Positions 43,139 to 52,352 of a stretch of DNA of 64,000 bases are shown here, piece by piece. The notes under the pieces were generated by a model, which was given only the letters and a program-made list of their open reading frames with translations, was not told where the DNA came from and did no database searches. A program made the position numbers and the translations under genes. Each line of letters opens with the position of its first letter. The first letter of the stretch is position 1. Source of the stretch: Bradyrhizobium neotropicale (lineage in GTDB: Bacteria; Pseudomonadota; Alphaproteobacteria; Rhizobiales; Xanthobacteraceae); contig NZ_LSEF01000033.1 of assembly GCF_001641695.1 (NCBI RefSeq), positions 180,456 through 244,455 on the forward strand, in the 5' to 3' direction.

Positions 43139-44284
43139 ATGCGGTCGTCGACCGCGCCAGCCGCGCGACCAGACTTAAGCAAGCCAAAGCCGCACGTTCT
43201 TCTCGTGCAGACTCAGGCCGAGAACGCAGGTGCCCAGGAGATCACCAGGCTGCTGGGTGCGGGCCTGACCGCACGCGGTTATCGGGTCTCCAATCTGTTC
43301 TTCTTCCGCAAATCGGACTCCTTCGACGAGCCGCCCAACACGTTCTACTGCGCCTCGAGCCGACCGGGAAATCCGCTCGCTCTGCTACGCATGCTGTGGA
43401 CGCTCGGCCGCTATATCAGGACCACCAGGCCCGACGCGGTTCTGACCTTTCAGCACTTCGGCAACGTCATCGGCGGCGGCGTGTCGCGCCTCGTCAGCCG
43501 CGCACCGGTTGTCGCCAATCAGGTCTCGTCCGCGCTGTCGATGAGCTGGCCGGTCCGCGCGGCCGACATTGTCATGGGCAGCCTCGGCGTTTTCGACTGC
43601 ATCACGCTGAACTCGCAGGACATGCAACGGGAGTACTCGCGCTATCCCGCCGCCTATCGATCGCGCATGATTCACGTCCCGCACGGCTTCGACGACAAGT
43701 CGCTCGCCCTGCCGAAGGAAGCTGCGCGAGGACAATTCAATCTGCCGCACGATCGCGTGCTGCTCGGCTGCGCGGCCAGGCTGCACCCGCACAAGCGGCT
43801 TGACGCGGCGATACGTCTTTTGCCGGGTGAACCGTCCTGGCACCTTGCGCTGGCCGGCCAGGGGGCCGACGAAGCGCGGCTAAGGCAGTTGGCGGATGAG
43901 CTGAAAGTATCAGACCGATTACATCTGGTCGGCGAAATTCCCCCGTGGCGAATGGCGGACTTTCTCGCTTGTCTGGACGTGTTCGTATTTCCGACGCAAG
44001 CCGAAACCTTCGGTCTGGCTGCGGTCGAAGCCGCGAACGCCGGTGTTCCCTCCGTCGTCAGTGATCTTCCCGTCTTGCGCGAGGTGCTGTCTTTCGAGGG
44101 AAGGCCCACGGCACTCTTCGTCGATGCCTCCGATCCTGCGAAACTGTCGGCGGCCGTCTCCACAATTCTAACAGACCAGGCCCTGAGCGACGAACTGCGG
44201 CAAAACGCCAAAGGCCTGAAGTCGCGCTATTCGGTCGATGCCATGGTGGAGGAATACATTCAAATTCTCAGCCGGGCCATTTGA
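43139..44284 (+). CDS. Family 4 glycosyltransferase (GT-B fold)
   Basis: 381 residues. N-terminal acceptor domain begins HVLLVQTQAENAGAQEITRL; the donor-binding half has LGCAARLHPHKRLDAAIRLL and the EX7E motif in ETFGLAAVEAANAGVPSVVS. It transfers a nucleotide-sugar-derived residue, retaining configuration. ATG at 43139 with GAGG five bases upstream is preferred over GTG at 43097. It overlaps the next gene at TTGA. Confidence 0.88.
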   Translation: MRSSTAPAARPDLSKPKPHVLLVQTQAENAGAQEITRLLGAGLTARGYRVSNLFFFRKSDSFDEPPNTFYCASSRPGNPLALLRMLWTLGRYIRTTRPDAVLTFQHFGNVIGGGVSRLVSRAPVVANQVSSALSMSWPVRAADIVMGSLGVFDCITLNSQDMQREYSRYPAAYRSRMIHVPHGFDDKSLALPKEAARGQFNLPHDRVLLGCAARLHPHKRLDAAIRLLPGEPSWHLALAGQGADEARLRQLADELKVSDRLHLVGEIPPWRMADFLACLDVFVFPTQAETFGLAAVEAANAGVPSVVSDLPVLREVLSFEGRPTALFVDASDPAKLSAAVSTILTDQALSDELRQNAKGLKSRYSVDAMVEEYIQILSRAI

Positions 44285-45888
44285 GCCGGCGCGTTGGAGT
44301 AGAGTGGCTCGACATGATCATCGAGTTTCGCTGCGAACGTGAACATGCCCGGCGGTGGATGTGCCGCGCGACATTATCGATCGACGGCCGGGACGTTCCG
44401 GTTCAGATCGTGTGGACCGCAACGGCAGAGCAGCGGCCTGCAGGTCTCGATGCGCTGTTCGAACTCGAACGCATGGTTTTGCGCAGGGGCAAGCAGGGCG
44501 GCGCCGATCGACTGAAGATCATTCCGGAACCGACGCAGGCTCGCACCGGAGCGGCCGACGTGATTGTCGATTTTACACGCAACCCGCGGCATCCGGACTG
44601 TTCTGCCCGGCTGTATCTCCGTCCGTTCTTCAATGGAGCTGCAGGCGAGAACGCCGCACTGACCGCCATCCTCGCGGGCGACCTGCCGGTCATCGAAATC
44701 GTCAACGAGCTCGACGGTTCGGTGCTCGATCGCGGCCATCCCTCCGGAGAGATTGCGGCTGGCTTGAGTGGTGCGCTCGAAACCGTCATGGCGCGGACCC
44801 TGACCATGGTGACGGCCATCCTGTCGGGAAGGCCGCGAATTCTGCCGCAGATCGCGCGTCCTGCCGGAGACGGCATGCGCCGGCGGCCCGGCGAATACGT
44901 TGTACGTGGCCTCGCCGTATCGATCGCCAAGGAGATCTATCGTCTCTGCTGCTATGCCCCGCATTGGCACGTCGGCTGGCGCCACAATGGGAGCGCAGGC
45001 GTCTGGGAGACCGGAGATCTGTCCGGGCCAGGCTGGAACGTGCTTGCAGATCCGGGACATCGCTTCTACGCCGACCCCTTTCCCATCACGTGGCAGGGAC
45101 GAACGTTCGTGTTCTTTGAAGACCTCGATCACCGGGTCGGAAAAGGGGTCATTTCGGCGATCGAGTTCGGCGACGCCGGGCCGGTCGGAGAGGTCGTGCC
45201 CGTACTGGAGGAGCCCTGGCACCTGTCCTATCCGTTCCTGATCGAGGACGGTGGCGAGTTGTGGATGATCCCGGAGAGCTCCACACACGGGGACGTCGCC
45301 CTCTACAGATGCGTCCGGTTTCCGGACAAATGGGAGCGACACGCGACGCTCTTGTCAGGCCTTGAACTGGCCGACGCGACGATCACACGGCACAACGGCA
45401 CGAATTATCTGTTCGGAGCCTGGCGCGACGGAACCGGCGGTTATTCGGATTCGCTCGCGATCTTCTACGCCGAGCACCTGCTCGGCCCCTGGTTGCCCCA
45501 CGCCAGCAACCCGGTTCTGATCGATCGCGCAAGCGCGCGGCCGGCGGGGAATTTCGTCACCATCAATGAACGATTGTGGCGACCGGTCCAGGACTGTGCC
45601 GACGGATATGGCGCAGGGCTCGGGCTGGCGGAAGTCGTCGAACTGTCGCCGACGACATTCAGGCAAATCGTTCGCCACTCGCTGAGACCCGGGCCGGCTT
45701 GGCCGGGAAGGAAGTTGCACACCCTGAACCGCTGCGGCCGACTCGAGGTGATCGACGGATCGCGTGTTCAACCCAAGGTCCAAGCTTTCGCAAGCCAATC
45801 TCCGTCGGCCGGTTTCGCGGGAGAGCGGACGCAGCGGGCCGGCACCCGGGCCAGCTCCGCCGGGACTTCAGGTCGACCGATGAACTAG
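44281..45888 (+). CDS. GINT1-N-domain-like protein (GH43-like propeller)
   Basis: 535 residues. The N-terminal ~200 residues have no recognised domain ([35 protein letters not shown]). From ~240 a five-bladed beta-propeller-like region matches the 'glucosamine inositolphosphorylceramide transferase 1 N-terminal' pattern: [79 protein letters not shown]. Such domains occur in exopolysaccharide loci. The start is TTG at 44281 overlapping the previous stop (TTGA), or ATG at 44314. Its stop overlaps the convergent amidase stop (CTAG). Confidence 0.75.
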   Translation: MSRRVGVEWLDMIIEFRCEREHARRWMCRATLSIDGRDVPVQIVWTATAEQRPAGLDALFELERMVLRRGKQGGADRLKIIPEPTQARTGAADVIVDFTRNPRHPDCSARLYLRPFFNGAAGENAALTAILAGDLPVIEIVNELDGSVLDRGHPSGEIAAGLSGALETVMARTLTMVTAILSGRPRILPQIARPAGDGMRRRPGEYVVRGLAVSIAKEIYRLCCYAPHWHVGWRHNGSAGVWETGDLSGPGWNVLADPGHRFYADPFPITWQGRTFVFFEDLDHRVGKGVISAIEFGDAGPVGEVVPVLEEPWHLSYPFLIEDGGELWMIPESSTHGDVALYRCVRFPDKWERHATLLSGLELADATITRHNGTNYLFGAWRDGTGGYSDSLAIFYAEHLLGPWLPHASNPVLIDRASARPAGNFVTINERLWRPVQDCADGYGAGLGLAEVVELSPTTFRQIVRHSLRPGPAWPGRKLHTLNRCGRLEVIDGSRVQPKVQAFASQSPSAGFAGERTQRAGTRASSAGTSGRPMN

Positions 45889-46925
45889 TAGTTCGTCGCG
45901 GACTTCTCGTTGGGAATGCCTTCGATCGGGCATTCAGCGGTTCCTACGGTCGAGCGGGTCATTGCCTCGACCATATCCCGCGTGCCTTCGGGGTCGGCGA
46001 TCCATTTCGAATAGAAATCATAAGGACAGGCTGCGAGGCCCTTCGCGCTCTCGCCGGAATTGATCATGCCGGTGTAGCCGCGATGCAGGAGCTTGAAGAG
46101 ATGGTTCTGCGACTGGTTGTTGCGGCGCGCATCGCGGATCAAGCTCTTCGACAGGCCGGCGTACTGGATGCCGTATTCCTCCTCGCCGGTCTCGCCCAGG
46201 GTGCGACCATCGAAGCCGATGATCGCAGAGTGGCCGAAATAGGAATACACGCCGTCGAAGCCCGCGGCATTGGCAACCGCGACATAGACGTTGTTGGCCC
46301 AGGCCATCGCCTTGGAGATCAACACTTGCTGCTCCTTGGCCGGATACATGTAGCCCTGACAGCGCACGATCAACTCGGCGCCCTTCATGGCGCAGTCGCG
46401 CCAGATCTCAGGGAAGTTGCCGTCGTCGCAGATGATCAGGCTGACCTTCAGGCCCTTCGGGCCGTCGGAGACGTAGGTGCAGTTGCCGGGATACCAGCCT
46501 TCAATCGGCACCCACGGCATGATCTTGCGGTACCTCTGAACGATCTCGCCCTTGTCGTTCATCAGGATCAAGGTGTTGTAGGGTGCCTTGTGCGGATGCT
46601 CCTCATGGCGCTCGCCGGTGAGCGAGAACACGCCCCATACCTTGGCTTTGCGGCAGGCCGCGGCGAAGATCTCGGTCTCGGCGCCCGGCACCTGCGAGGC
46701 GGTGTCGTACATCTCCTTGGAGTCGTACATGATGCCGTGGGTGGAATATTCCGGGAAGATCACGAGATCCATGCCTGGCAGGCCGAGCTTCATGCCGACG
46801 ATCATGTCGGCGATCTTGCGAGCATTGTCGAGCACCTCGGCCCTGGTGTGCAGCCGCGGCATCTTATAATTGACGACTGCGACGCCGACCGTGTCGTTGC
46901 TGGAAGAAATGTCACCATGAAGCAT
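45885..46925 (-). CDS. amiE: Aliphatic amidase AmiE
   Basis: 346 residues, the same length as Pseudomonas aeruginosa AmiE and, as I recall that sequence, alignable almost without gaps. The nitrilase-fold triad is in register: Glu59 (VIFPEYS), Lys134 (YRKIMPW) and Cys166 (LIICDDGN). Further identity includes [34 protein letters not shown] and [20 protein letters not shown]. It hydrolyses acetamide, propionamide and similar short amides to acid and ammonia. ATG at 46925 chosen (AGAAGGGCG upstream). Last gene of the urt-fmd operon. Confidence 0.95.
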   Translation of the reverse strand: MLHGDISSSNDTVGVAVVNYKMPRLHTRAEVLDNARKIADMIVGMKLGLPGMDLVIFPEYSTHGIMYDSKEMYDTASQVPGAETEIFAAACRKAKVWGVFSLTGERHEEHPHKAPYNTLILMNDKGEIVQRYRKIMPWVPIEGWYPGNCTYVSDGPKGLKVSLIICDDGNFPEIWRDCAMKGAELIVRCQGYMYPAKEQQVLISKAMAWANNVYVAVANAAGFDGVYSYFGHSAIIGFDGRTLGETGEEEYGIQYAGLSKSLIRDARRNNQSQNHLFKLLHRGYTGMINSGESAKGLAACPYDFYSKWIADPEGTRDMVEAMTRSTVGTAECPIEGIPNEKSATNY

Positions 46926-46980
46926 TTGAAACGCCCTTCTAGTCTGGTTTGAATTTGCCGCCGTCAAACGGCCACATGCG

Positions 46981-47322
46981 TCAGTGGCTGATCATCCAGG
47001 GTCGCGCGGTCGGGAAACCCTTCGCGCCGCTCTTGCTCATCGTCACCAGCCGTGCCGGCTTCTTGCCGGAGCAGCAGCCGCAGCCGGCACCGTGCGAGGC
47101 CTTGTACTGATCAAGCGTCTTCGGCGCGTGCTTGCTGCGCTCGTTGGTAGCGTGGGCCTTGCGCCTGTCCGCGGGCATGCAGGAGAACGCCGGCGCAGTC
47201 AGGATCACGCGCGGTGATTCATGCTCGCATTTCGGGCATTCCCGCGGGTCGTCGCATTCGGCCATCGGCCGCATGTCGGTGAACGGGCCGCAATCGTTGC
47301 AGAGATATTCATAGACGGGCAT
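46981..47322 (-). CDS. fmdB: FmdB-type zinc-ribbon regulatory protein
   Basis: 113 residues starting [19 protein letters not shown], the FmdB signature, with CxxC pairs LCNDCG and CPKCE forming a zinc ribbon, and a C-terminal Cys cluster [10 protein letters not shown]. FmdB proteins accompany formamidase genes and were proposed as regulators in Methylophilus. The ATG at 47322 follows AAGGATCAGAC. It sits between the two amidase genes. Confidence 0.9.
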   Translation of the reverse strand: MPVYEYLCNDCGPFTDMRPMAECDDPRECPKCEHESPRVILTAPAFSCMPADRRKAHATNERSKHAPKTLDQYKASHGAGCGCCSGKKPARLVTMSKSGAKGFPTARPWMISH

Positions 47323-47356
47323 GTCTGATCCTTGCGCGATGGTTGAGGGGTGACGG

Positions 47357-47388
47357 ATGCGGGGCGGCAGATGCGCGCCGTCCCGCAC
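47357..47388. other. Stem-loop between fmdA and fmdB
   Basis: ATGCGGGGCGGC and GCCGTCCCGCAC pair with one or two mismatches around an 8-nt loop in the 80-bp gap. It could attenuate or stabilise operon mRNA. Confidence 0.4.
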
Positions 47389-47402
47389 CCTTCACGCAGG
47401 GA

Positions 47403-48632
47403 TCACTTGTCCGGCGAGATCGGCATCTGGATGTCGCCTTTGATATGTTTCACCGGGCCGGCCGACGACGGCATGATGTCGAAGTCGAATATCTCGGTCG
47501 GCAGCCACAGCGTGGCGCAGGCATTCGGCACGTCGACGACGCCCGAGATATGGCCCTGGCACGGTGCGGTGCCGAGGATCGAATAGGCCTGGGCGCCGGA
47601 GTAGCCGAACTTCTTGAGATACTCGATCGCGTTCAGGCAGGCCTGGCGATAGGCGATGTGGACGTCGAGGTAATGCTGCTTGCCCGCCTCATCAACCGAG
47701 ATGCCCTCGAAGATCAGGTAGTCCTTGTAGTTCGGCGTGATCGGCGAGGGCTTGAACACGGGGTTCTTGATGCCGTATTTGGCCACGCCATCCTTGATGA
47801 CATCGACCTTCAGATGCAGCCAGCCGGCCATTTCGATCGCGCCGCAGAAGGTGATCTCGCCGTCGCCCTGGCTGAAGTGCAGATCGCCCATCGAGAGGCC
47901 GCCGCCCGGCACGTAGACCGGGAAGTAGATCTTTGAGCCGCGCGAGAGATCCTTGATGTCGCAATTGCCGCCATGCTCGCGCGGCGGCACGGTACGCGCG
48001 CCTTCGAGGCCAACCCTGGCTTTCGCGTCACCCTTGGCTTGCCCGGCATGCGCGGTCGGCGCAAACGGCGGATTGGCAAGGCCAGGCACGCGGGTGGGAT
48101 TGGTCGCGATCAGCTCGGCTTCGCGCGCGTTCCAGCTCGCCAGCAGCTTCGGATCGGGCAGACAGCCGATCAGACCGGGATGGATCAGACCCGCAAAATT
48201 CACGCCGGGCACGTGGCGCGACGAGGTGTAGAGGCCCTTGATGTCCCAGATCGACTTTTGCGCCAGCGGGAAATGATCGGTCAGGAAGCCACCGCCATTC
48301 TGCTTGGAGAAGAAGCCGTTGAAGCCCCACAGGCTCTCCTTCAGCGGACCGACGTCAAGCAGATCGACCACCAGCAAATCGCCCGGCTCGGCGCCCTTGA
48401 CGCCGATCGGGCCGGACAGGAAGTGCACGATCGAGAGGTCGATGTCGCGCACGTCGTCGGCGGAATCGTTGTTCTTGATGAAGCCGCCGGTCCAGTCGTA
48501 GGTCTCGATGATGAAGTCGTCGCCCGGATTGACCCACGCCACGATCGGAATGTCGGGGTGCCAGCGGTTGTGAACCTTGTCGTTTTCGTAGGCCGACTTG
48601 GTAAGATCGACCTTGATCAGTGTCTCTGGCAT
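47403..48632 (-). CDS. fmdA: Formamidase/acetamidase FmdA
   Basis: 409 residues, typical for FmdA_AmdA family. Landmarks: NRWHPDIPIVAWVNPGDDF, GPIGVKGAEPGDLLVVDLLD, HPGLIGCLPDPKLLASWN, GGNCDIKDLSRGSKIYFPVY, GGGLSMGDLHFSQGDGEITF and AYSILGTAPCQGHISGVVD. Hydrolyses formamide or acetamide to ammonia and acid; unrelated in fold to AmiE. 25 bp downstream of urtE in the same operon. Confidence 0.94.
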   Translation of the reverse strand: MPETLIKVDLTKSAYENDKVHNRWHPDIPIVAWVNPGDDFIIETYDWTGGFIKNNDSADDVRDIDLSIVHFLSGPIGVKGAEPGDLLVVDLLDVGPLKESLWGFNGFFSKQNGGGFLTDHFPLAQKSIWDIKGLYTSSRHVPGVNFAGLIHPGLIGCLPDPKLLASWNAREAELIATNPTRVPGLANPPFAPTAHAGQAKGDAKARVGLEGARTVPPREHGGNCDIKDLSRGSKIYFPVYVPGGGLSMGDLHFSQGDGEITFCGAIEMAGWLHLKVDVIKDGVAKYGIKNPVFKPSPITPNYKDYLIFEGISVDEAGKQHYLDVHIAYRQACLNAIEYLKKFGYSGAQAYSILGTAPCQGHISGVVDVPNACATLWLPTEIFDFDIMPSSAGPVKHIKGDIQMPISPDK

Positions 48633-48657
48633 CGAGATGCTCCCCTTGGTTTACTGG

Positions 48658-49347
48658 TTAGACGGACAGGAATTTCGAGATCTGCGCGGCATCGACGCTG
48701 TCGCGCGGATCGTCACGCACGATCTCGCCGTTCTCGATCACGAGCACGCGGTCGGCAATGTCGAGCGCGAAGCTCAAGACCTGCTCGGACACGACGATCG
48801 ACAGCCCGCGCTCGTCGCGGATGCGCTTCAGGGTTTTCGCCATGTCCTTGATGATCGACGGCTGGATGCCTTCGGTCGGCTCGTCCAGCAACAGCACCTT
48901 CGGCTTGGTGGCGAGCGCGCGTGCGATCGCCAATTGCTGCTGCTGGCCGCCCGAGAGATTGCCGCCACGGCGCCCCTTCATCTCCAGCAGCACCGGAAAC
49001 AGTTCATAGATGTCCTCCGGCACTTCCGAGCCGCCGGACACGACGAGACCGGTCTCGATGTTCTCCTTCACCGTCATGGTCGAGAAGATCATGCGCCCCT
49101 GCGGCACATACGCGAGACCCTTGGCGACGCGGTCGTAGCTCGGAAGCGCACCGAGCTCGTCGCCGTCCATGGTCACCGAACCGCTCTTGATCGGCACGAT
49201 CCCCATCAACGACTTCATCAGCGTGGTCTTGCCCATGCCGTTGCGGCCCATGATCGCGACGATCTCGTTGGGCGCGACAGAAACGTTGAGGCCATGCAAG
49301 ACCTCACTCTGGCCGTAAGCAACATGGAGATCATTGATAGCCAACAT
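48658..49347 (-). CDS. urtE: Urea/short-chain amide ABC transporter ATPase UrtE
   Basis: 229 residues, LivF-like ATPase: Walker A IMGRNGMGKTTLMKSL, Q-loop AYVPQGRMIF, signature GNLSGGQQQQLAIARAL, Walker B VLLLDEPTEGIQPS, with the PTEGIQPSI form usual in UrtE. AAGGAG upstream of ATG at 49347. Fifth gene of the transporter set. Confidence 0.92.
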   Translation of the reverse strand: MLAINDLHVAYGQSEVLHGLNVSVAPNEIVAIMGRNGMGKTTLMKSLMGIVPIKSGSVTMDGDELGALPSYDRVAKGLAYVPQGRMIFSTMTVKENIETGLVVSGGSEVPEDIYELFPVLLEMKGRRGGNLSGGQQQQLAIARALATKPKVLLLDEPTEGIQPSIIKDMAKTLKRIRDERGLSIVVSEQVLSFALDIADRVLVIENGEIVRDDPRDSVDAAQISKFLSV

Positions 49348-49358
49348 GAACGTGCTCC

Positions 49359-50114
49359 TTAATGGCCGAGGTAGACTTCGATCACCTTGGGATCGTTCTT
49401 GACGTGGTCCATGGTGCCCTCGGAGAGGATCTGGCCCTGGTGCAGCACCGTGACCTTGTGGGCGATGTCCTCGACGAATTTCATGTCGTGCTCGATCACC
49501 AGTACCGAGCGGTCCTTGATGATGCGGTTGAGCAGCTCGGCGGTCTTGGCGCGCTCGCTGACGCTCATGCCTGCGACGGGCTCGTCCAGCATCAGCAGAT
49601 CCGGATCCTGGATCAGCAGCATGCCGATCTCGAGCCACTGCTTCTGACCATGGCTGAGCAGGGCTGCGCTCATGCCGAGGCGATCTTTGAGGAAGATCAT
49701 CTCGGCGACCTCGTGGACGCGGTCGCGCACGGTGGCGTCGCGCGTGAACGTCAGTGCGCCGAACACGGTGCGGCCCCGCGGAAAGGAGATCTCAAGATTC
49801 TCGAACACCGTGAGGTCGTCGTAGATCGACGGCGTCTGGAACTTGCGGCCGACGCCGGCCTTCACGATCTGGTTCTCCTTCAGCTTGGTCAGATCCTTGC
49901 CGCGGAACTCGATTGAGCCTGACGTCGCCTTGGTCTTCCCGCAGATCAGGTCGAGCACGGTGGTCTTGCCGGCGCCGTTCGGGCCGATGATGACGCGGAT
50001 CTCGTTTTCCTCGACATAGAAGGAGAGATCGTTGACCGCCTTGAAGCCGTCGAAGGATACGGTGAGACCTTCGACCGAAAGCAGGAAGGGCTTTGGCTGA
50101 TGACCGATGAGCAT
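49359..50114 (-). CDS. urtD: Urea/short-chain amide ABC transporter ATPase UrtD
   Basis: 251 residues, LivG-like ATPase: VSFDGFKAVNDLSFYV, Walker A IIGPNGAGKTTVLDLI, GVGRKFQTPSIYDDLTVFEN typical of UrtD, signature LSHGQKQWLEIGMLL (the UrtD variant with H instead of SGG), Walker B LLMLDEPVAGMS. GAGGAGGACATC precedes the ATG. Pairs with UrtE as nucleotide-binding heterodimer. Confidence 0.93.
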   Translation of the reverse strand: MLIGHQPKPFLLSVEGLTVSFDGFKAVNDLSFYVEENEIRVIIGPNGAGKTTVLDLICGKTKATSGSIEFRGKDLTKLKENQIVKAGVGRKFQTPSIYDDLTVFENLEISFPRGRTVFGALTFTRDATVRDRVHEVAEMIFLKDRLGMSAALLSHGQKQWLEIGMLLIQDPDLLMLDEPVAGMSVSERAKTAELLNRIIKDRSVLVIEHDMKFVEDIAHKVTVLHQGQILSEGTMDHVKNDPKVIEVYLGH

Positions 50115-50124
50115 GATGTCCTCC

Positions 50125-51270
50125 TCACTCTGCCGGCGCGCCGTCTGCGACCGAATCGTCGGTCCAGCCGGCGCCGGACTTCGGCTTGCGCGAGCCGATC
50201 AATCGGTCGATCCGCGGCTGGACGTAGTCCCCCCAGATGCCGGCGAGGCCGTTCGGGAAGGCGAGCACCACGGCGATGAACAATCCGCCGAGGCCGAACA
50301 ACCAGAGCTCGGGAAAGGACTCGGACAGACTGGTCTTGGCGAAGTTGACGAGGATCGTTCCGTAGACCGCACCCAGGATCGAGAGCCGGCCGCCGACCGC
50401 GGTATAGATCACCATCTCGATCGACGGCACGATGCCGACGAAGGACGGTGACATGAAACCGACATTGAGCGCGAACATGGCGCCGCCGATCGCAGCGAAG
50501 ATCGCGGCGATGCAGAAGGCGAAGATCTTGAAATTGGCGACGCTGTAGCCGGAGAAGCGAACCCGGTCTTCCTGGTCGCGCATCGCCACCAGGATGCGGC
50601 CGAGCTTCGAGTGCCGGACGAACTGCGCGATGAAGATGCAGGCGAACAGCAGGCCGACCTCGAAGAAATACAGCACGATCTTGGCGTGGTCCGGACGGAT
50701 GTCCCAGCCCTTCAGCGTGCGCAGATCGGTCATGCCGTTGATGCCGCCGGTGTAACCCTGCTGGCCGACGATCAGGATGGTCAGGATCGCGGCGACCGCC
50801 TGCGTGATGATCGCGAAATAGGTGCCGCCGACGCGGCGCTTGAACATCGCGGCGCCGATGATCAGGGCAAAGATGCCCGGCACCAGCATGACGGCGGCGA
50901 CGGTGAAGGTCAGGCTGTGGAAAGGCTTCCAGAAGAACGGCAGCGCGGTGATCTGATTCCAGTCCATGAAATCGGGAATGCCCGGCGTCGACTGGATCTT
51001 GGTGTTCTCGACGCTCGAGGCTTCGAGCTTGAGGAACATCGCCATGCAGTAGCCGCCGAGGCCGAAGAACACGCCCTGCCCCAGGCTCAGGATGCCGCCG
51101 TAGCCCCAGCAGATCACCAGCCCCAGCGCCACGAAAGCGTAGGTGAGATATTTGGCGACCAGATTGAGCCTGAAGACATCGAGGCAGAGCGGCAGGATCA
51201 CGACCAGAAAGACCGCGAGCACCAGGATGCCGATCAGCTCCGAACGCGTGGTAAAGCGACTGTCGTTCAT
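50125..51270 (-). CDS. urtC: Urea/short-chain amide ABC transporter permease UrtC
   Basis: 381 residues, LivM-like permease with ~10 TM helices. UrtC-type segments: YAFVALGLVICWGYGGILSL, GQGVFFGLGGYCMAMFLKLE, GGTYFAIITQAVAAILTILI, FSGYSVANFKIFAFCIAAIF and SLSESFPELWLFGLGGLF. The long loop before TM4 is typical for UrtC. ATG at 51270 chosen over GTG at 51288. Confidence 0.93.
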   Translation of the reverse strand: MNDSRFTTRSELIGILVLAVFLVVILPLCLDVFRLNLVAKYLTYAFVALGLVICWGYGGILSLGQGVFFGLGGYCMAMFLKLEASSVENTKIQSTPGIPDFMDWNQITALPFFWKPFHSLTFTVAAVMLVPGIFALIIGAAMFKRRVGGTYFAIITQAVAAILTILIVGQQGYTGGINGMTDLRTLKGWDIRPDHAKIVLYFFEVGLLFACIFIAQFVRHSKLGRILVAMRDQEDRVRFSGYSVANFKIFAFCIAAIFAAIGGAMFALNVGFMSPSFVGIVPSIEMVIYTAVGGRLSILGAVYGTILVNFAKTSLSESFPELWLFGLGGLFIAVVLAFPNGLAGIWGDYVQPRIDRLIGSRKPKSGAGWTDDSVADGAPAE

Positions 51271-51292
51271 GGGTTCAGCCCCCTGCACTTCG

Positions 51293-52219
51293 TTATTTGC
51301 GGACCTTGAGCGCGAACAACCCCTGCGGCCGCAGCATCAGAATTCCGACCACCGCGAGCAGGGTCAGCACTTTTGCCATCGAACCCGACATGAAGAACTC
51401 AAGCGTCGACTGCGTCTGCGAGATCGAGAAGGCCGATGCGATGGTGCCGAGCAGGCTGGCGGCGCCGCCGAACACGACGACCAGGAATGTGTCGACGATG
51501 TAGAGCTGGCCCGACGTCGGCCCGGTCGAGCCGATCATGGTGAAGGCGCTGCCGGCGACGCCGGCGATGCCGCAGCCGAGGGCAAAGGTGTATCGGTCGA
51601 CTTTCGCGGTGTTGATGCCGACGGCGCCCGCCATGATGCGGTTCTGCACGACGGCACGGACCTGGCGGCCCCAGCGCGACCTGAACATGATGTAGGCGAC
51701 CGCGATCGTGATCAGCACCGTCAGGCCCATCACGAAGACGCCGTTGATCGGCACCTCGATCGAGTCGGTGACGTGCAGCGAGCCCAGCATCCACTGCGGC
51801 AGCTCCACGCCGACTTCACGTGCGCCGAAGATCGAGCGATAGGCCTGCTGCAGCATCAGGCTGAGGCCCCAGGTCGCGAGCAGCGTGTCGAGCGGCCGCT
51901 TGTAGAGATGCCGGATCAGCACCCATTCGACCAGCATCCCCAGCGCGCCGGAAGCCAGGAACGCCAAGATCATCGCGAGGAAGAAATAGCCGCTGAACAG
52001 GCTTGGCAAATAGGACTGGAAGACGTTCGACGTCATCCAGGTGACGTAGGCGCCGAGGATCATGAACTCGCCATGCGCCATGTTGATGACGCCCATCTGG
52101 CCGAAGATGATCGCAAGACCGAGCGCCATCAGAACGTAGACGGAAAACAGGATCAGGCCGGCAAAGCCCTGCATGACGAAGATGGAGCCGAGATCGCCAA
52201 TCGAATAGTCGCCGAACAT
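51293..52219 (-). CDS. urtB: Urea/short-chain amide ABC transporter permease UrtB
   Basis: 308 residues, LivH-like permease: LMALGLAIIFGQMGVINMAH, GEFMILGAYVTWM, WGLSLMLQQAYRSIFGAREV, RVGQVRAVVQN-like RWGRQVRAVVQNRIMAGAVG, and SISQTQSTLEFFMSGSMAKV near the end. Forms the channel with UrtC. Two strong hairpins lie in the 133-bp gap between it and urtA. Confidence 0.93.
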   Translation of the reverse strand: MFGDYSIGDLGSIFVMQGFAGLILFSVYVLMALGLAIIFGQMGVINMAHGEFMILGAYVTWMTSNVFQSYLPSLFSGYFFLAMILAFLASGALGMLVEWVLIRHLYKRPLDTLLATWGLSLMLQQAYRSIFGAREVGVELPQWMLGSLHVTDSIEVPINGVFVMGLTVLITIAVAYIMFRSRWGRQVRAVVQNRIMAGAVGINTAKVDRYTFALGCGIAGVAGSAFTMIGSTGPTSGQLYIVDTFLVVVFGGAASLLGTIASAFSISQTQSTLEFFMSGSMAKVLTLLAVVGILMLRPQGLFALKVRK

Positions 52220-52248
52220 CGATGTTTCTCCGTCGAGGGGGACAGGGT

Positions 52249-52307
52249 CCCGCGTCGCGAGCGATGTCGCGACGCGGGGTCGTGAAGCGCGGATTGACGG
52301 TCCGCGC
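52249..52307. other. Tandem stem-loops in the urtA-urtB gap
   Basis: CCCGCGTCGCGA (52249-52260) and TCGCGACGCGGG (52267-52278) form a perfect 12-bp stem with a GCGATG loop. GCGCGGA (52287-52293) and TCCGCGC (52301-52307) form a second 7-bp stem. Such hairpins after a binding-protein gene usually give higher binding-protein than permease expression. Confidence 0.7.
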
Positions 52308-52352
52308 CAGGGAGCTCTTGCTCGGGGAAGGCTTGCGGAGAATTCCGCGCGC

